Below, one piece after another: positions 54,101-62,500 of a stretch of 64,000 nt of DNA; position 1 is the first letter of the stretch, and each line of letters begins with the position of its first letter. Under the pieces are notes generated by a model that worked only from the letters and a program-made list of their open reading frames with translations, was not told the origin of the DNA and did no database searches. Location of the stretch: the NCBI RefSeq assembly GCF_009184635.1, contig NZ_WELI01000015.1, positions 62,001 to 126,000 on the forward strand, written 5' to 3'. Origin of the DNA: Rudanella paleaurantiibacter. Lineage in GTDB: Bacteria > Bacteroidota > Bacteroidia > Cytophagales > Spirosomataceae. Position numbers and translations under genes: made by a program.

Positions 54101-56381
54101 CCTGACTGTAACGGCTTGCAATTCGGCGAGTTGCGTGACGCAGCCCACCAGCCGCACGGTGATTGGACCGCCTGTTGTGATCGTAGATCCTGTGCCGCCT
54201 ACCGGCCCTATTACGGGTACGGCCACGCCGGGTGTAGCCCTGACGCTCACAGACCCCACGGGCCAAACCCTGTGTACAACGACAGCCAGCCAGTCGGGCA
54301 CGTTTAGCTGCCCTGGTCCGCTGCCACCGAGCCTGACGAGTGTGATCGTGACGGCCTGTAATGTAACGAGCTGCGTCAGCACGACAGCTCCGGTGCGGCC
54401 TTCGCTGGTGATTGATCCACCGGTACGTCCCGGCCCGCCTACGCAGCCAGTAACGGGCACAGCAAATCCGGGCGCGCAGATTACCCTGACGGGGCCTGGC
54501 CCGGTGACGCTTTGCACCACCACTGCAAGTAGTTCGGGTACGTTTAGCTGCCCCGTAACGCTGCCCGATGGTATAACGACCCTGACGGTAACAGCCTGCA
54601 ACGCGGGTGGCTGCACCAGCCGACCCGTAACACTGACAGTAGCCCAGCCGCCCGTAACAATGCCCGACATTGCCAACACTAACCCCGGTACGCCGGTGAC
54701 GGGCAACGTGCTGACTAACGACCGCGACCCGCTCGGACTGCCCCTGACTGCTTCACTGACAACCCCGCCCACGGTGGGAACGGCCACACTCAACCCCGAT
54801 GGCAGCTACACCTATACGCCCCCCACGGGCTTTACCGGCACCACCTCGTTCTGCTATACGGCGAGCAATACGGCCGGTCACAGCAACAGTGCCTGCGTGA
54901 CGGTGAATGTCGTGCCCGCGCCCCAGTCGGCCCTGGCCAACAACGCGCCCGTGGCCAGCAACCTCAACACGCAAACCACGCAGGCCGTACCGGTGACGGT
55001 GAACCTGCTGACCAACGTGAGTGACCCCGACAACCCTAGCACAGCCAACGGCCAACTGAACCGGCCCACGCTGCTAAGTCAGCCCGCCCAGGGCACGGCG
55101 GTGGTTAACAACGACGGTACTGTGACCTACACGCCACCGGCTGGCTTCACCGGCATAGTCAGTGTGCCGTATCAGGTGTGCGACAAAGCAACTTCGCCCC
55201 TGTGCAGCACGGCCCTGCTGACGGTGAACGTGCAGCCAACACTCCCCACAGGCACCACCATCTCGCCGGTAGCTACCGATGGTGTGCTGATTACGCCGGT
55301 GAACACCCCAGCGATGGGCACGGTGGCCACCAACAGTTACGACCCACAAAACCTGCCCCTGACCTATACCGCAGGGCAGCCGCAGAGCGGAACGGTTGTG
55401 ATGAGTTCGACGGGGAGCTATACGTTCACGCCCGCGCCGGGCTTCGTGGGGCCGGTTAGCTTCACCTATGCTGCCTGTAACTCGGCTGGCAAGTGCAGCC
55501 CGGCCACGGTATCGGTGCTGGTGCAACCGGCCCCCGTGGGTGGCCTTGTCCGGCTGAACGTGCGGATGCTCTTGCAGGGGGCGTTGTTCAACGTCGGCAG
55601 CGGTACACTCATGCGCGACGACCTGCGGGCGGGCGGCTATTTACCCGCCACCTCGCCCTACTCAGCGTCGGTCAGCCCGCGATTTAGTCAGAGCGGTGGC
55701 GGTGGTAGCGAAACCACAACGTCGGCTGTGCTGTCGGTGACAGGAACCAACGCGATTGTTGATTGGGTGCTGGTCGAACTGCGTAGTGCAGCCAACCCAA
55801 CACTAATATTGGCTACCCGCTCCGGTCTGCTTCAGCGCGATGGTGACGTGGTGTTGCCTGCTGATGGTACCTCACCGCTTACGTTCACGGGCCTGACGGG
55901 TAATCAGTACTACGTGTCTGTGAAGCACCGCAATCACCTCGGCGTGATGACGGCCACGGCCCTACCATTGAGCAGTTCAGGTACGGTAGTCGACTTCTCA
56001 ATTATGACATCGTCTCAGATCTACGACCAGCCTGGCGCAGTGAACTACAACGGCAACGAAATGGTGACCGTCAGTGGGCGGCAGGCTCTGTGGGCCGGTG
56101 ATGCCAACGCTGATGGCAAGGTAAAGTATGCCGGTACAGCTTCGGACCTGACCACCGTGCTGAATGAAGTCATCACTGCTCAGACCGGCAACAGCAGTCC
56201 GACCTACAACTATGACTTCGCCTTTGGCTATTTCTGGGGCGATGTGGACCTCAACGGTAAAGTGAAATACCAGGGATCGATCAACGACCCAACCTGGATT
56301 TTCAGCAACGTGGTGGCTACCTACATACTAAATACTGGACCACTCTATAACTACGACTTTTTGGTAGAGCAGTTGCCCTAA
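51105..56381 (+). CDS. Giant modular surface protein with dockerin-like C-terminus
   Basis: A 1758-residue secreted protein (signal peptide MKRLLHILWLALPMLLLVPV, cleavage near AQAQ). In order: an HVNGY module (25-235), a SGQTG-type module (240-340), a CDSRTGSLSIN module (345-440), an Ig-like domain (445-540), a beta-propeller-like region (about 545-795; WSFSPVDGNMYSVDN, similar to DUF6923), five Ig-like repeats (about 800-1190), three cadherin-like or VCBS-like repeats (TVGTATLNPDGSYTYTPPTG and relatives, 1195-1480), and a C-terminal domain with VDWVLVELRSAANPTLILAT. The end has two calcium-loop-like repeats, GDANADGKVKYAGTASDL and GDVDLNGKVKYQGSIND, like a dockerin. There is no type IX sorting tail. 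Confidence 0.8.
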   Translation: MKRLLHILWLALPMLLLVPVAQAQTGSGVFGNVGVHSGGHMGVYGNLTAVSGYVVTPRPEPTANISWQPGASHSGTSDASHVNGYAEVVGNTAFTFPVGNGAVLRPAGMSAPPISGTYSVAYFSTNPSSGTLPTGGPFSTSALGSGVTGISPVEYWDINGPGAVNLTLSWDANSNLSTLTGGNLSSLIVAGWDGSKWVNLGGTATGTLSGTGTITTTTPVVPNTYTAYTFGTASTCATPTVGGLVSFAGSLPLCDQSNVGSLTLTGQTGDVVRWESSTNNGLTWQPIAGSAGKASYNFVNAQNSQQYRAVVNNGTGCADVSATSATLITSNTACQTALCDSRTGSLSINVVSQSNGSNITAQVVAVDLAGVIQAVSAPGGNGVAGLAPGTYQVYHVTFDNTQTPLPTLSVGTALSVVDGSCVQWSNGLLFGVCPSLPTVAITSPAPNTLLSSLTPPITGTATPGSSVTVTGGPGATGGPCIVTASNTGSWTCTSLTFTSGRNSVSAVAGNSAGRSPIATTPFVTLAEQTSFVCGTSAYLFQNPSGSPTDVISVNLQSGVGTVVAQDIVAAPNREMNALGYNTLDNFIWGYRLGTNQIVRIGAGWGTQVVTIPGLPTTLNFNVGDVGPDGVLYLYATSTTQIYRVDVNPTSPTFLTLLPSLTTTASGIADWSFSPVDGNMYSVDNTFQLLRFNPTTGARTVVGAVTGTAIRATDSGFGAAYMDLDGSLYLGNNANGQIFRIVNPHTGGLAATLFSVGPVSANNDGARCPAAPVVEPPTVAITGPAPGALVTTTTPPITGTATPGTPVTVVGPGGQLCSTTASQAGSWTCASLTFTPGSQTVTAIACSSVGCSTATTSFTVVAPPTLIVDPLPPTGPTTGTATPDAQIVITDPGGRTLCTTTASRSGTYSCPVTLPPSLTNVIVTACNLAGCTSQTVTPLPSLTVAPPVSPGPPTQPITGTANPGAQITITGPGPVTLCITTASSSGTFSCPVTLPPGETNLTVTACNSASCVTQPTSRTVIGPPVVIVDPVPPTGPITGTATPGVALTLTDPTGQTLCTTTASQSGTFSCPGPLPPSLTSVIVTACNVTSCVSTTAPVRPSLVIDPPVRPGPPTQPVTGTANPGAQITLTGPGPVTLCTTTASSSGTFSCPVTLPDGITTLTVTACNAGGCTSRPVTLTVAQPPVTMPDIANTNPGTPVTGNVLTNDRDPLGLPLTASLTTPPTVGTATLNPDGSYTYTPPTGFTGTTSFCYTASNTAGHSNSACVTVNVVPAPQSALANNAPVASNLNTQTTQAVPVTVNLLTNVSDPDNPSTANGQLNRPTLLSQPAQGTAVVNNDGTVTYTPPAGFTGIVSVPYQVCDKATSPLCSTALLTVNVQPTLPTGTTISPVATDGVLITPVNTPAMGTVATNSYDPQNLPLTYTAGQPQSGTVVMSSTGSYTFTPAPGFVGPVSFTYAACNSAGKCSPATVSVLVQPAPVGGLVRLNVRMLLQGALFNVGSGTLMRDDLRAGGYLPATSPYSASVSPRFSQSGGGGSETTTSAVLSVTGTNAIVDWVLVELRSAANPTLILATRSGLLQRDGDVVLPADGTSPLTFTGLTGNQYYVSVKHRNHLGVMTATALPLSSSGTVVDFSIMTSSQIYDQPGAVNYNGNEMVTVSGRQALWAGDANADGKVKYAGTASDLTTVLNEVITAQTGNSSPTYNYDFAFGYFWGDVDLNGKVKYQGSINDPTWIFSNVVATYILNTGPLYNYDFLVEQLP
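53688..54655 (+). repeat. Tandem 480-bp repeat unit (alternating Ig-like repeats)
   Basis: Inside the giant gene, Ig-like repeats two to five alternate as alpha-beta-alpha-beta. Alpha units start with PPTLIVDPLPPTGP (about 53688) and PPVVIVDPVPPTGP (about 54169). Beta units start with PPVSPGPPTQPITG (about 53937) and PPVRPGPPTQPVTG (about 54418). The period is about 480 bp, which shows that a two-domain unit was duplicated as a block. Confidence 0.75.
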
Positions 56382-56387
56382 TCGGTA

Positions 56388-56430
56388 ATGGCTGAACGGG
56401 TGAAAGACAGTTCGCTCGTTCAGCCATCAT
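56388..56430 (+). terminator. Stem-loop after the giant gene
   Basis: A perfect 11-bp stem (ATGGCTGAACG at 56388-56398, CGTTCAGCCAT at 56417-56427) begins 7 nt after the stop. There is no long T-run, so termination is likely but not certain. Confidence 0.6.
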
Positions 56431-56465
56431 CTTGTATCAATAACAATGACACATAGTCAATCACA

Positions 56466-57038
56466 ATGAAACGTCTATTTCTCCTTACATTCCTTCTGTT
56501 GGCCGGTATAAGTACTTATGCCCAGAGTGGACAAATTGACCTGACACTACGCTACAATCTGGCCCAGAGTCGCTATGAAGTGTATGCCCGGCCCAACTTT
56601 TCACAGACCGGATTTCTATGGGGCAGTGCCCAAGTAAGCGTTGTCACACCTGCTTCCGTAGGGAATGGGGCGTTCAACGTAACCAGCCACAACGCCGGCG
56701 CCTGGGACGACAACTCACAATTATATGCCCCGGCGGCCGCTCCAGGGCTTGATTTTCATGGTATTGGTTCGACCGGCCGCTCTACTACGCTTGTGGCTAA
56801 TCAGGAACTGCTCCTGTTCAGCTTTACACTGCCGGGCAACGCCTGTGTAGCGGGGCTGCGGCTGTTTGTGAACGGCTCCGACCCTGGGTCGAACCCTTCA
56901 ACCATGCCGGGCGACTTTACGAATGTCGTGTATGTAGCGGCCGCTAACAATACCACAAGCGTGTATCGGGCCAACTATGTGAACACAGGTACTCTTTGCA
57001 CAGACTGTGTACTGGTAGCACCCTCACTAAGTAAGTAA
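56466..57038 (+). CDS. Secreted cohesin-like protein
   Basis: A 190-residue protein with signal peptide (MKRLFLLTFLLLAGISTYAQ). The single beta-rich domain starts DLTLRYNLAQSRYEVYARPN, then FSQTGFLWGSAQVSVVTP, and has APAAAPGLDFHGIGSTGRS and LLLFSFTLPGNACVAGLRLF. This layout is that of cohesin-like or carbohydrate-binding beta sandwiches. The C-terminus is CTDCVLVAPSLSK, short and ending in Lys like the long proteins upstream. A close relative is at 58203-59057. Confidence 0.65.
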   Translation: MKRLFLLTFLLLAGISTYAQSGQIDLTLRYNLAQSRYEVYARPNFSQTGFLWGSAQVSVVTPASVGNGAFNVTSHNAGAWDDNSQLYAPAAAPGLDFHGIGSTGRSTTLVANQELLLFSFTLPGNACVAGLRLFVNGSDPGSNPSTMPGDFTNVVYVAAANNTTSVYRANYVNTGTLCTDCVLVAPSLSK

Positions 57039-57064
57039 GGTCCATCCCATCAAGCAACAAAAAC

Positions 57065-58174
57065 ATGACGCTTAATTTTACCCAAACGCACCGGAATGCC
57101 CTGCTGGGGTTGCTGCTGGCCCTGTTGGGGTTGCTGAACAGCGTCACGCTGGCGCAACAGACCACGGCTCCCTGCGACTACACTACCGCAACGGTTACCC
57201 TGACAAGCGCGGGCGGTTCAGGCGGTGGCACCGTTCGCTACGTGCTTGTCGATGCAGCCGGGTTGATTCGTCAGGTAAGCAGTACACCCACATTCGGAGG
57301 GCTGACCGGCTCGCAGAGCTACACGGCACTGGCCCTGAGCTACGAGGGGCAGGCGATGAACCTAACCGCCGGACAACCGTTGAGCGCGGTATCCGCTTCG
57401 TGCTTCAACTGGTCCAATGATCTGCCCATTCGGGTGTGTGTGAGTGCGGGTGATGCAGACGGCGATGGTGTAATAGACACTAACGACCGCTGCCCTGACA
57501 CGCCCACGGGTACGGTAGTCAACGCTTACGGGTGTCCCCTCAGTCTGTCCGTCTGCGACTACTCAACCCCTACTGTAACGTTCAACAGCACAGGTGGTTC
57601 AGGCACAGGTATGGTGCGATATATACTGGCCGATTCGATAGGCGTTATTCGTCAGATCAACACAACCCCTACATTTAGTGGACTGGCTGGGACCCGTACC
57701 TATATGGCACTGGCCCTGAGTTACGAAGGGCCGGTAATGAACCTGACCGTTGGACAACCACTCAGTGCAGTGTCGGCCTCATGTCTTGCCTGGTCGGATG
57801 CTTTGTCGACGAGGGTTTGTGTACCGGCCTCTACGGACTGCGATTACACAATCGGAACAGTCATTAGTTTACGAAATTCAGGTGGTTCTCAGACGCCCAA
57901 CACCCAGACCCGCTACCTACTGGAAGACAGCACTGGGTTGCTGGTGCAGGTGAATCAGCAATCGACCTTTACGACCATAGGCCTGACTCCCGGTATCTAT
58001 CGTGCCTATAGTCTGGTATATACCGATAATCAACCTCTGACGCTGCAACCCGGCACCCGGCTGACTATTCCGACAGGCGTTTGTGTGGCTCAGTCAGATG
58101 TCCTCACTCTGCGGCTCTGTGCCGACTGCATTCCCAAATGTGTTCCGATCATCGTGAGCCGCTTGACTCGCTAA
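57065..58174 (+). CDS. Secreted repeat protein with three CDY modules and a thrombospondin type 3 repeat
   Basis: A 369-residue protein; the signal peptide ends near SVTLAQ (about residue 31). It has three repeats of about 90-100 residues, each starting CDY (CDYTTATVTLTSAGG; CDYSTPTVTFNSTGG; CDYTIGTVISLRN) and ending with a Cys-containing IRVCV or LRLCA. Between the first two is a calcium-binding type 3 repeat (DADGDGVIDTNDRCPDTPTG). The same module type is seen in the long proteins at 48324 and 51105. It ends with CIPKCVPIIVSRLTR. The role is probably structural on the cell surface. Confidence 0.7.
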   Translation: MTLNFTQTHRNALLGLLLALLGLLNSVTLAQQTTAPCDYTTATVTLTSAGGSGGGTVRYVLVDAAGLIRQVSSTPTFGGLTGSQSYTALALSYEGQAMNLTAGQPLSAVSASCFNWSNDLPIRVCVSAGDADGDGVIDTNDRCPDTPTGTVVNAYGCPLSLSVCDYSTPTVTFNSTGGSGTGMVRYILADSIGVIRQINTTPTFSGLAGTRTYMALALSYEGPVMNLTVGQPLSAVSASCLAWSDALSTRVCVPASTDCDYTIGTVISLRNSGGSQTPNTQTRYLLEDSTGLLVQVNQQSTFTTIGLTPGIYRAYSLVYTDNQPLTLQPGTRLTIPTGVCVAQSDVLTLRLCADCIPKCVPIIVSRLTR

Positions 58175-58202
58175 GGGCTTCGGCTACCCTTCAAGAATTT
58201 AT

Positions 58203-59057
58203 ATGAAAACACTCCGATTTACTATGTGGCTGCTGCTGGCCACTCCACTTTATACGCGAGCCCAGCCAACGGGCTTCCCAATGGTGGCTACAACAGGTCG
58301 GCAGTTGGGCGTACACCTGAGCTATAACGCCGAACAGAATCAGTATGAAGTCTATGCAACGGCCAACTTCAGCCAGACAGGCTTTGCCTTAGGGCCATCG
58401 CAGATTACGGTGGCCGTGCCCCGGTCGGTGGCTGATCAATCGCTGAGTGTCTTTGGCGGATCGGGTCGCTGGACTGATTATTCGTCGGTTTTTGCTCCCG
58501 CTGCGGCCCCTGGTCTCGACTTTCACGGGGTTAACAGCATTGGCCGTATCCTCGACGTGCAAGCCGATGTCCCTCTTTTGCTGTTTGCGTTCCGCCTTCC
58601 GGGGGGCTATATAGAAGGTGTTCGGCTGTATGCAAACGGGCGCGATCCCCGCTCTGCGCAGGCCGGTATGGGAGGTGGTGATTTCAGCAATACCCTTCAG
58701 GATCACAGGGGCATTGAGCTGTTCCGTCCCGTCTTGGACACCATCCAACTGGCGAACCTATCCATTTCCGAAATAAAGGCTTCGGATGCGACCCTGACGG
58801 TATTTCCCAACCCCATTACGGGCGACAGCTTTCGGGTCACACTGAAAGGCTACCCCGATGGCGCACGGCTGCGATTGAGACTGTTATCAGCTACGGGGGT
58901 TGAGTTTGGACGACTGGAAGAATCGGCCGACAAATTAATTAACTATTCGATCCGGGTGCCCCGCCAACTGACGGGACAAGCTTACCTGTTAACGGAATCG
59001 TTGGGCAATGCACCCGGGCGGACCGGCCTGTGCAACAAATTGCTCATTATGCCTTAA
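58203..59057 (+). CDS. Cohesin-like secreted protein with type IX sorting domain
   Basis: A 284-residue protein with signal peptide (MKTLRFTMWLLLATPLYTRA). The N-terminal domain (LSYNAEQNQYEVYATANFSQ; APAAAPGLDFHGVNSIGR; LLLFAFRLPGGYIEGVRLYA) is a relative of the protein at 56466. The last 85 residues start ATLTVFPNPITGDSFRVTL, the signature of a type A sorting domain of the type IX secretion system. It is the only protein in the locus with a clear type IX tail, so it may reach or anchor to the cell surface and present the others. Confidence 0.78.
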   Translation: MKTLRFTMWLLLATPLYTRAQPTGFPMVATTGRQLGVHLSYNAEQNQYEVYATANFSQTGFALGPSQITVAVPRSVADQSLSVFGGSGRWTDYSSVFAPAAAPGLDFHGVNSIGRILDVQADVPLLLFAFRLPGGYIEGVRLYANGRDPRSAQAGMGGGDFSNTLQDHRGIELFRPVLDTIQLANLSISEIKASDATLTVFPNPITGDSFRVTLKGYPDGARLRLRLLSATGVEFGRLEESADKLINYSIRVPRQLTGQAYLLTESLGNAPGRTGLCNKLLIMP

Positions 59058-59096
59058 CCCATTTTACCTACTTGCCCAAAGCAGGTTCTTCAACAT

Positions 59097-59531
59097 ATGG
59101 ACAAAGTACTAACTCTCTTAGAGGCTTATTTGAAAAGCCGTAATGCTATTCTATGGGCTTGCGCCGATAGGCCAATGAGTGTACAAACTTCTATTGACTT
59201 GCTTAAGACGACCGCTACAGTTATTCATAAACGGCGTAAAGATCCCAAAAGCTGGAGACCCAGTGAACTAATTGTATTGGGCGAACGGCTCAACATAAAC
59301 ACTGTAGCTATTGCAAATCTTCGTTCGCTGACACTACAGTTAACCACGATGCCCGAAGAGACCATTCGCCCAGTGATGAAGGCGGCACATCTGGACCGTA
59401 AAAAACTCATCATACGAAACCGGAACTATGATAACTGGCAGCATGATGAGTTGGAACGGCTGGCATTGGTACTTCGTAACTGGAAGCCGCTCCACTTATC
59501 CAAAAAAACAGTATTACATCATGTGTCATAA
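59097..59531 (+). CDS. Small cytoplasmic protein of unknown function
   Basis: A 144-residue basic protein with no signal peptide. The helical pattern (WRPSELIVLGERLNINTVAI; LDRKKLIIRNRNYDNWQ) resembles helix-turn-helix proteins, but no family is recognised. Its last 11 nt overlap the start of the giant gene at 59521, so the two may be translationally coupled. A regulator of the surface gene is conceivable. Confidence 0.55.
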   Translation: MDKVLTLLEAYLKSRNAILWACADRPMSVQTSIDLLKTTATVIHKRRKDPKSWRPSELIVLGERLNINTVAIANLRSLTLQLTTMPEETIRPVMKAAHLDRKKLIIRNRNYDNWQHDELERLALVLRNWKPLHLSKKTVLHHVS

Positions 59532-62500
59532 ATTTTTTCTCGCCTTCCTATTAGTAGTGGTGGCTTCGATGGGTGCAGAGGCACAATCGATTTCCGGCAC
59601 GGTGTTTCGGGATTTCAACGCAGATGGCCTGTATACAAGCCTGCCAGCATCGGGTACCTATAGCTATGGAGAACCTGGTATTGGTGGAGTGAGCATTCGT
59701 GCTTACAATTCCGCCGGTACCGAGGTGGCAACCGTTTACAGCAATAGCTTGACAGGGAGCTATAGCCTGACAGGCTTAACAACCGGACAAACCTATCGGA
59801 TTGAATTTGGCAATTTACCAGGGGGGGATTACGAGACCACTCGTGGTAGAGCGGCAGGAGGTAGCGCAACGTCTATTCAGTTTGTGAAATCCCCATCGAC
59901 AGCTGTTAATTTTGGCCTAAACTATCCAAACGATTATTGTCAGCAGTCCCCTCCTCTAATCGTGCCTTGTTTTGTTAGTGGCGATCCCTTAGCCAGTAAC
60001 AGTACGGTAGCTGATGAGCATGTGCTTGTAAATGTGCCTTACACAGCTCAGGGAACCGCCGTTGTGGCAACACCCCTGGCCGATGCAAAACATATTGGAA
60101 GCGTTTGGGGGGCGGCCTACCAGCGTGAGACAAAAAAGCTATTTACGGCCGCTTTTCTTAAACGACATGTTGGGTTGGGGCCTGCCGGACTGGGAGGAAT
60201 CTACGTGACTAACACAACAGGAGCGCCTACGCCCTCTCTCTATGTAGACCTGGAAAGTGCTCCGTTCAATCTGAATCTGGGAGCTTCCCGGCTGACAGGG
60301 CGAACTCTACCGGTAAGTGGAACGGCCTCCAGCACAGATCCCCTTGCCTTTAGTGCCGTAGGAACAGTCGGGTTGGGTGGTTTGGCCCTTTCCACCGATG
60401 GAACCGTTCTTTACGCTGTCGATCTATTCAACCGGAAGTTATTAGCCTTAAAAATTGGCAATCCGGCGGCAACGTCGCTGTCAGGAGCCAATCTGACTCA
60501 AATTAACTTGCCTGATCCAGCCTGTAATCGTGGTGTGGCCCGTCCGTTCGCTGTCACTGTTCAGGATAGTAAGGTCTTTATTGGTATGGTTTGTACAGGC
60601 GAAAACGGAGGCAGCGCGAGCGATCTGTACGCCCATATTTATGCAATGAACGAAGGGGCTACCGCAATTCCTTCAATTCCTGTACTAAGCTTTCGACTAA
60701 ATTATTCAAAAGGGCAAGTACATACTGGCGACAGTAATTTGGGGGATAATTGGGAAACCTGGGTAACACAATTCAATCAGCTCAATATAGGAGGCACTAT
60801 TTCGAGCGGAGCCGTCCGGGTAGGGCGCCCACAGCCTATGATTACGGATATCACCTTCGCTGATGATGGTGATATGATAGTAGCCTTTAGCGACCGAAGT
60901 GGCCATCAGTTAGGCTATGAGCAGCGTAATACAACTGACGCAGGTAGTAATCCCACCCTATACAATGGATACATTGGCGGGGATTTACTGCGGGCTAATT
61001 ATACGGGGACCGGTTGGGTGTTAGAACAAAACGCTACTTTGGGACCTTTGGCCAGCGTGGGTAGCAATAATGGGCAGGGACCAGGCACCCCAACAAGCAA
61101 TGGCTACAGCAGCCCTTCAGGTGAATTCTTTTTCGGTGAAAATTACAGTACCATCCACGAAGAAACGGGTATGGGCAGTGGATTTTCTGTGCCTGGACTT
61201 AATCAGACGATTGTTTCTATCATGGACCCCTTCGATGTCTTTACGGGTGGTTTTGGCTGGTTCGACAATACAACAGGCGCCAGCGTAAGACGCGCCCAAT
61301 TATATGATTCGAACAGTGATGGAGGCATTACCTATGGCAAAGCCAATGGCTTGGGAGTGATCAAAGCGTTGTGTGATGCTGCCCCTGTTCAAATCGGTAA
61401 TCGCGTATGGTCTGATTTGAATAATAATGGGGTTCAGGACGCGGCTGAGCCAGGAATTAGTGGGGTGCTAATAACTCTTAAAGGCCCAAATAGCACAACT
61501 ATAGGTACTGTAACGACCAACGCGCAGGGTGAATATTACTTTACGAATGCAGCCGGAACCGATGGCAACGGCTACAACTACGGCGTCAACCTCACCTATG
61601 GCGGTAGTTATAGTCTGTGTTTCCCAACATCAGCTAGTGGGTTGGCTCTTAGTAGCCAGCCTAATGCGGGCACCGGCACCAGCGCTGACTATATTGATTC
61701 TGACCCAACAGCGGCTGGGGTAATTGTCTTTACACTGGGGCAGGCGGGCCAGAATAATTTCTCCTATGATGCTGGTTATGTGCCATGCGCCTTGAGCTTC
61801 ACGGCTACGCCTGGCTCCTGTAACCCAACTACCAACCGTTACGCTGTAACGGGTACGGTTACCTTCACAGCTACGCCCGGCGGTTCATTAACAATTATCG
61901 ATGATGGGGCCAATACCCCGGCCGTAGCGACGGTACTATCCGTATCAGCTGGACAAGTAACCTTACCCTTCACTCTGACGGGGCTGGTCAGCGGTGGACG
62001 TCAGCATGTAGTATCGGTTTCGTTCTCGACAACGGACTGCGGTACCCAGAGCCTGACGTATCTGTCACCGACGAGTTGCATCGCAACTCCCTGTGTTGGA
62101 ACAAACCTGCTTACGAACCCATCGTTCGAGCAGGGACTACCCGTGCTACCGGTCGGTCAGACACTACAGAGTCCACCTGTCGGCTGGACGGGCGGTACAG
62201 CCGATAACAACCCAAATGCGGGTTTTGCCGCGCCTGATGGGTACGCCTTTGCTTTTTCGGGCGACAATGGAGGAACGCTTTGCCAGTCAGTATCAGCCAC
62301 GGCGGGAAACACTTACCAACTTACTTTCTATGCAGGTGTGCATCAGCTCAACGGGCAGCGGGTCACGCTCTCATTTCTTAACAGCAACAGTGCGGTACTT
62401 GGCACACCGGCCTCTTTTTCCATTACCCATATTTTGGAGAATACCAACAGCTTTGGTGGCCCGTATAGCTTGTCAGGTGTTGCTCAGGCCGGTACTGCTC

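Noticed and set aside
56466-57038. The short secreted protein as a type IX substrate.
   Set aside because: It lacks the sorting-domain signature (FPNP and following strands) present in its relative at 58203.
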